A DNA stretch of 64,000 nucleotides from Hydnum rufescens UP504 (taxonomy: Eukaryota; Basidiomycota; Agaricomycetes; Cantharellales; Hydnaceae). Under the pieces are notes generated by a model that had not been told where the DNA came from, searched no databases, and saw only the letters and a program-made list of their open reading frames with translations. This document shows, piece by piece, positions 59,392 to 64,000 of the stretch; the stretch's first letter is position 1; each line of letters begins with the position of its first letter. Both the position numbers and the translations under genes were made by a program. The DNA is taken from the NCBI GenBank assembly GCA_014904985.1, contig MU129112.1, positions 36,150 through 100,149 of the forward strand. Direction: 5' to 3'.

Positions 59392-60595
59392 GTATATTTA
59401 AAATAAATACTATATAATAAAAATTTGTCCAGGAAAACCTGAAGAAGACGATGGTAATGAGTCAGAGCTCAATAAGGCATGAGATAGCTAATTACAAAGT
59501 GGACACCTTGGTCAGTCATCTAAGCCTATCTAGTTAGGTACCACTTCTGGGGCAGATAATGGTACCTAAGTAGGTCCCATCACTATTTTGGCCAAAATGG
59601 CCATTTTTATGATTTCACCTCCTGGCTCAGCATTGCCTGAAATGGCCAAAAATTGGCCAAAACTGGGACTTAGAGGATCAAGCCTTCAACTTACATGACC
59701 TTGAGCTATGTGGGCTTATCAGGGTTAATCACCATTATTATTATTATATTCCCTCTGGTGTCCCATTTATAATTATTTATTTATTATCATTATGATCATA
59801 CATACCCAGGTGGGGGCAGTATTTGTTTGGCAGTATTAACTTATGTACATGTATTTATTTTATTTAAAAATTCAATAAAAAAAAAGACCACACCCTAGCA
59901 GGTGTGGTACTGTCCATTGCTTCCTCAGAAGTTTGGATGGGGGGTCACCCAGTGTTCAGACATGGGTTCAGGGGACACACTGCTAGGGTGTCGGGTGGTA
60001 TCTATTGCATGAGAATCTAGGAAATATAATTAAATATAAGTGAAAAATTCAAAAAAAAAACATACTTAGTAGCACCACACACCCACCCTAAGGGGTGTGT
60101 GGTGCTTTCTGTTGCTTGATCGGGGTTCAGCTGGCTCATCAGTGGCCATTGGGGGGGGCAAGGCTCAGCAGTTCACCATTGGGTGGGTCATTTGGAAAGG
60201 TTGCGGGTCATCATTGGGGTGGGTCATCATTTTGGGAGCTTCTAAAATAATCATACACATTAGTAAAAAAAATTTAAAGTGACACAAAAGGAGCAGCTTG
60301 CACTGCTCCTTTTGCATCACTGTAGATATAGAAAATAAAATAAAAAAAAACCTTGTAGTACCACACACCTGCTGAAGTGGGTGTGTGGTACTCGTTTTGG
60401 CCTGCAGTTGTGGGTTCTTGGATTGGGTTGCAGGTGGCTGCACACATTTCTTTTTCATCTTGGAGGTTGGCTGTGTTCTTGTTGGGTGGGGTTTCATGCA
60501 TCGAGGGGAGACCTAGAATAATCAATAATACATTAGTTTGAAAAAAAAAAAAAAAAGAAGCAGCCCCCAAAGAGCAGCTACTGCTGCTCTTTGGG
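57951..60595. repeat. Seven dispersed copies of the GAGCAGC hairpin
   Basis: Perfect or near-perfect palindromes at 57951-57982, 58235-58264, 58505-58534, 58778-58809, 59151-59182, 60285-60314 and 60566-60595. Arms are 12-14 nt and loops 2-6 nt. Spacing inside a block is about 270-280 bp, with one of 373. Because each is self-complementary, any two can also pair with each other. Confidence 0.9.
59530..59645. repeat. Palindrome-bearing direct repeat, right copy
   Basis: GGTACCACTTCTGGGG..TAATGGTACC followed by TTTTGGCCAAAATGGCC. Homologous to 57484-57600. Marks the downstream end of array block 2, so the two blocks look like tandem duplicates. Confidence 0.7.
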
Positions 60596-60775
60596 TGCTG
60601 TTGTATGAGAAACTCACTAGCTATTACCACACACCTGTGGCAGCAGGTGTGTGGTACTGTATTTCATCCATCATTGCATATGTTGTGGGTGTTCAGGCCC
60701 TGGGCTCTTGGATCAGGTTGTGGGTTGTGGGTGGCTGCGCACATCCCTTTTTTGTGCAGGGGGTTTTCATGCTGG
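59880..60775 (-). other. Array block 2: repeated exon-like units
   Basis: Same design as block 1. Exon-like segments about 60773-60618, 60512-60352, 60241-60066 and 60016 to about 59884. Introns: 60617-60513 (GTGAGT, ACTAATG, ATTCTAG), 60351-60242 (GTTTTT, ACTAATG, ATTTTAG) and 60065-60017 (GTATGT..CCTAG, without the hairpin). The first two introns carry the GAGCAGC..GCTGCTC palindrome (60566-60595 and 60285-60314). Exons end in the CCACACACC..GGTGTGTGG palindrome. The two upstream exons are paralogous (shared GGATTGGGTTGCAGGTGGCTG-like block, plus strand). Confidence 0.55.
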
Positions 60776-60820
60776 GGGACAGATCAATCAGTAAATAACA
60801 CGTTAATTTAGAATTAAAAA

Positions 60821-60903
60821 AAAAACCACCTAATTTCCCCTCAAAAAGGTACCTCTTACATGGGTTCTGGTTGCATTGGCCTTTGACCTAAGAGGTGGTT
60901 TTT
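60821..60903. repeat. Short inverted repeat at the right edge of array block 2
   Basis: AAAAACCACCT at 60821-60831 and AGGTGGTTTTT at 60893-60903 enclose about 60 bp. May mark an element end. Confidence 0.5.
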
Positions 60904-61034
60904 ATATAGGCACATCTAGGCAGTGTCTAAAGGTCAAAAGATGAAAATTTTCTAAGTCCCTATAATAGGCATGCCTATCTGTGCCCACCACAGGTGCCAC
61001 TCCCAGGGTTTTTAACTATTTGATAGGCATTCTA

Positions 61035-61266
61035 GGGTTGACTTAGGCATGCCTAAATCAGTTGTGTCTAATGATGTCTAGAGCTTAATTATTGACTTTG
61101 AATTGAAGAGGCTTATCCAGGGTTGATTTAGACATGCCTAAATCAGTGATGTCTAGTGATGTGTAGAGTCAGGTGCTGCTCCAGGGGTTTTACAATGACT
61201 TGATGGACACCCTGCAGTTGATTTAGGCATGCCTAAATCAGCTGTGTCTAGTCATGTCTAGAGCTT
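61035..61266 (+). repeat. Three copies of a palindrome-centred 50-bp repeat
   Basis: Copies at 61035-61086, 61120-61170 and 61216-61266. Each contains GATTTAGGCATGCCTAAATC (perfect palindrome in the third copy, one change in the others), followed by TCTAGTGATGTCTAGAG. Confidence 0.85.
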
Positions 61267-61368
61267 GCTATATCTCATTAGAGTTTCCTGGTGTGTCCAT
61301 GAGGGCTTAGTATGCAGTGTGTCTACTAGTGGATAAATTAGAACAGGTTGACCATCACCAGGAGGTGT

Positions 61369-61470
61369 CTAATTGTGTGCCTAAGCAAGTCTAAGCATGT
61401 CTAGGGGTGTCTAAGCTTGTCTGGGCATGTCTAGGCATGTCTAGGTGTCTAGGCATGTCTAGGCAGGTAA
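61369..61470 (+). repeat. Minisatellite of about 10 bp, TCTAGGCATG
   Basis: About nine imperfect head-to-tail units of TCTAGGCATG/TCTAAGCATG. Shares the TCTAG and GGCATG words with the palindromic repeat just upstream, so both may derive from one seed. Confidence 0.8.
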
Positions 61471-61730
61471 CTTGGGACTGAGTTTAGTACAAATATTATG
61501 TAATTATTCCTAAATGGTATCCAGTTACATAATACATGTATCCTATCTTAAAAAAATGCCAAAATGCGGAAATTAAATGAAGTACATCCAAAGAATATTT
61601 AGGCATCCAGCCCAATGGGGGCCCAGGACCAGGGGGAGGTGCCTGGGATGGATGGATGGACCCCTGGGGACCCTGATAAAGTGAAAAAATTAGGCCCAGG
61701 GCCAATGGTTAATCCCTGAAACAATGAGGG

Positions 61731-62290
61731 CAGGAAGAACAGCTCCGGAACCACCGGAAGTTGCCGGAATCTAAGCGCTGAGCGGATTGGTCTAAATTTG
61801 GCACATGACTAGAGACTATCTGGCCGCAAACCATATTAAAATTTCAGCCAAATCCATGCATTAGTTATTGAGATATGAGGCAAACAAGTTTGGATATTGA
61901 AAATTGATTTTCTCCTCCCATAGAATAGCTGGGGACTTGAAAATTCACAGGGAGCATAAACATATAGTGTACTAATTATGTGCCAAAAATTATCCCAATC
62001 CATCCAGGTTAAGGCAGTGAACTGGACAGGGGGCACCAGAACCACCAGAAATTTCCGAAAAGAACCACTGGGCAGATCGCTCTGAAAATTGGCACGTGAC
62101 TTGAGGCTCCTTAGGAGAAAATCATATCAAAATTTCAGCCATATCCATGCACTAGTTATGGAGTTATGGGCCAAACAGGTTTGAACATTGAAAATTAATT
62201 TACTCCCCCTACAGACAGGATATGAACTTGAAATTTTACATGGGGTATAGCCATATGATGAACTACATATGTGCCAAAAATCAGCTTTTT
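61731..62290 (+). repeat. Diverged tandem duplication, about 300-bp unit
   Basis: 61742-62037 and 62038-62290 align: GGAACCACCGGAA/AGAACCACCAGAA, TTGGCACATGAC/TTGGCACGTGAC, AAAATTTCAGCCA and TCCATGCA, then GTGCCAAAAAT. The second unit runs into the giant inverted repeat. Confidence 0.75.
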
Positions 62291-63096
62291 TGGTTTACTT
62301 TTGGGCATGCCACTTCCTTGGCAGGAAAAATGGGAACAAAACCCTACCATGAATGTGAGCCACTCCACCTCAGGCCTAAACTGGGTGGAATAAGCTTTTA
62401 TTAGTATGACCCTGACTATATCCAAAAATAGAATGAATTGGATGTGTGGAAGTGCCTGAAATTGAGGGGGAGGGGGAGGAAGGTCAAAAGGGAATTACAT
62501 CAAATGTAGAGCTGGGGTGGCTCTGATATTATACCACTAGTCTAGCACATATATAGGGAGTGCACATACCAAATATCAGCCTAACTGGACTCCATTTAGG
62601 CCTGCTCCACAGCCCTCCCCCCAAAACAACAATTTCCCTCCCAGAGTCTTCCATCCATGCAATGGCCCTGAAAATTCACCCTTTGGTCATCAAAATACAT
62701 TTATAACATCCCCCAAAATTTCAGATTCATGACTCCAGTGTGAGAGTTTCCATAATATTTTCAAGTTTCACTGACATACCCCCTCCAATTGGGGACTTCC
62801 AGAGCTCCAATCACTCCCATTTTTTGTAGGCCACACCCGGCCACCATTTGAGGCTCAGACCCAAAATTTCAGCCCATTCTAAGCACTTTTGACATTGGTC
62901 ACATGACCAAGATCCTCCCCTCCCCCTGCTTCACTCAGTGATCCAATCTGTATGAAAGTTGTTGCTATCTGTAGTACTAGTATGTAACAGTGTATGATTC
63001 AAATTTCAGAACATCCCATGCAATATTGATTGAGTTATTCAAGACATATTCTAGATCTATTCAATTTGGGGGTTAGAGGTACGGTATATAGTGAAA
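62194..63096. repeat. Giant inverted repeat, left arm
   Basis: Reverse complement of 63097-64000 with only scattered mismatches and single-base indels. The axis lies at 63096/63097 in AGTGAAATTTCACT, so there is essentially no spacer. Includes shared landmarks such as the blocks at 62196-62235 and 63961-64000. No conserved ORF. Confidence 0.93.
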
Positions 63097-64000
63097 TTTC
63101 ACTAGATACCATACCTGTAACCCCCAAATTGAATAGATCTAGAGTATTTCTTGAATAACTCAATCAATATTGCATGGGTTGTTCTGAAATTTGAATCATA
63201 CACTGTTACATACTGCTACTACAGATAGCAACAACTTTCATACAGATTGGATCACTGAGTGAAGCAGGGGGAGGGGAGGATCTTGGTCATGTGACCAATG
63301 TCAAAAGTGCTTGGAATGGGCTGAAATTTTGGGTCTGAGCCTCAAATGGTGGCCGGGTGTGGCCTACAAAAAATGGGAGTGATTGGAGCTCTGGAAGTTC
63401 CCCAATTGGAGGGGGTATGTCAGTGAAACTTGAAAATATTATGGAAACTCTCACACTGGAGTCATGAATCTGAAATTTTGGGGGATGTTATAAATGTATT
63501 TTGATGACCAAAGGGTGAATTTTCAGGGCCATTGCATGGATGGAAGACTCTGGGAGGGAAATTGTTGTTTTGGGGGGAGGGCTGTGGAGCAGGGCCTAAA
63601 TGGAGTCCAGTTAGGCTGATATTTGGTATGTGCACTCCCTATATATGTGCTAGACTAGTGGTATAATATCAGAGCCACCCCAGCTCTACATTTGATGTAA
63701 TTCCCTTTTGACCTTCCTCCCCCTCCCCCTCAATTTCAGGCACTTCCACACATCCAATTCATTCTATTTTTGGATATAGTCAGGGTCATACTAATAAAAG
63801 CTTATTCCACCCAGTTTAGGCCTGAGGTGGAGTGGCTCACATTCATGGTAGGGTTTTGTTCCCATTTTTCCTGCCAAGGAAGTGGCATGCCAAAAGTAAA
63901 CCAAACAAGCTGATTTTTGGCACATATGTAGTTCATCATATGGCTATACCCCATGTAAAATTTCAAGTTCATATCCTGTCTGTAGGGGGAGTAAATTAAT
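63097..64000. repeat. Giant inverted repeat, right arm (continues past the window)
   Basis: Mirror of 62194-63096. The window ends while the match is still running, so the true arm is longer than 904 bp. If it continues it would also mirror the tandem repeat at 61731-62290. Confidence 0.93.

Noticed and set aside
57951..60595. CRISPR array
   Set aside because: Repeats are about 275 bp apart, are true hairpins within intron-like intervals, and the genome is clearly eukaryotic.
57951..60595. Rho-independent terminators
   Set aside because: A hairpin followed by T-rich DNA fits superficially, but these are symmetrical, repeated seven times and in a fungal nuclear context.

Overview
The window looks like nuclear DNA of a filamentous basidiomycete, probably an agaricomycete. 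Genes are densely packed and cut by many introns of about 50-60 bp with GT..AG ends, and the recognisable proteins are eukaryotic and fungal in type (Doa10, TRM82, LSM8, ELMO, indoleamine 2,3-dioxygenase, tandem P450s). The species cannot be named from the sequence.

Region 1 (1-15.7 kb) begins with a decayed reverse-transcriptase element (1-2702) that abuts a truncated cytochrome P450. Four P450 copies follow on the minus strand, in tandem units of about 3.3 kb. Only copy B (6794-9086) can be spliced into an uninterrupted protein: 14 exons, 513 aa, with the I-helix, ExxR, PERF and heme-cysteine motifs. Copy A is truncated, copy C has an amber codon, and copy D has two single-base frameshifts. 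Two non-autonomous DNA elements sit between copies A and B, one with perfect 34-bp inverted ends and an 8-bp target duplication.

Region 2 (16.3-47.8 kb) is the housekeeping part. It holds an ELMO/CED-12 protein (-), C-terminal exons of an unidentified gene (-), LSM8 (-), an amino-acid transporter (+), indoleamine 2,3-dioxygenase (-), an R3H-SUZ RNA-binding protein (+, with two apparent one-base gaps), a CoA-pyrophosphatase-type Nudix hydrolase (-), the ER ubiquitin ligase Doa10/SSM4 (-), the tRNA m7G methyltransferase subunit TRM82 (+), a small acidic protein (+) and a secreted GPI-type surface protein (-). I see no metabolic cluster logic among them.

Region 3 (47.8-64 kb) is repeat-rich. 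A full-length Ty1/copia element has LTRs, an imperfect target duplication and one long reading frame closed only by ten TGA codons. Nearly all differences between its LTRs lie at CG/CA/TG sites, which points to CpG methylation and deamination. Next come a Tc1/mariner-type transposase pseudogene, another transposase-like fragment and two tandem blocks of an unusual array. On the minus strand the array reads as repeated exon-intron units: the exons end in one palindrome, and nearly all introns (104-115 bp) carry a second, different palindrome followed by a branch-point-like motif and an acceptor. This array is the best candidate for something undescribed. The window ends inside a very large, almost spacer-free inverted repeat (arms over 900 bp from 62194) that runs off the right edge.
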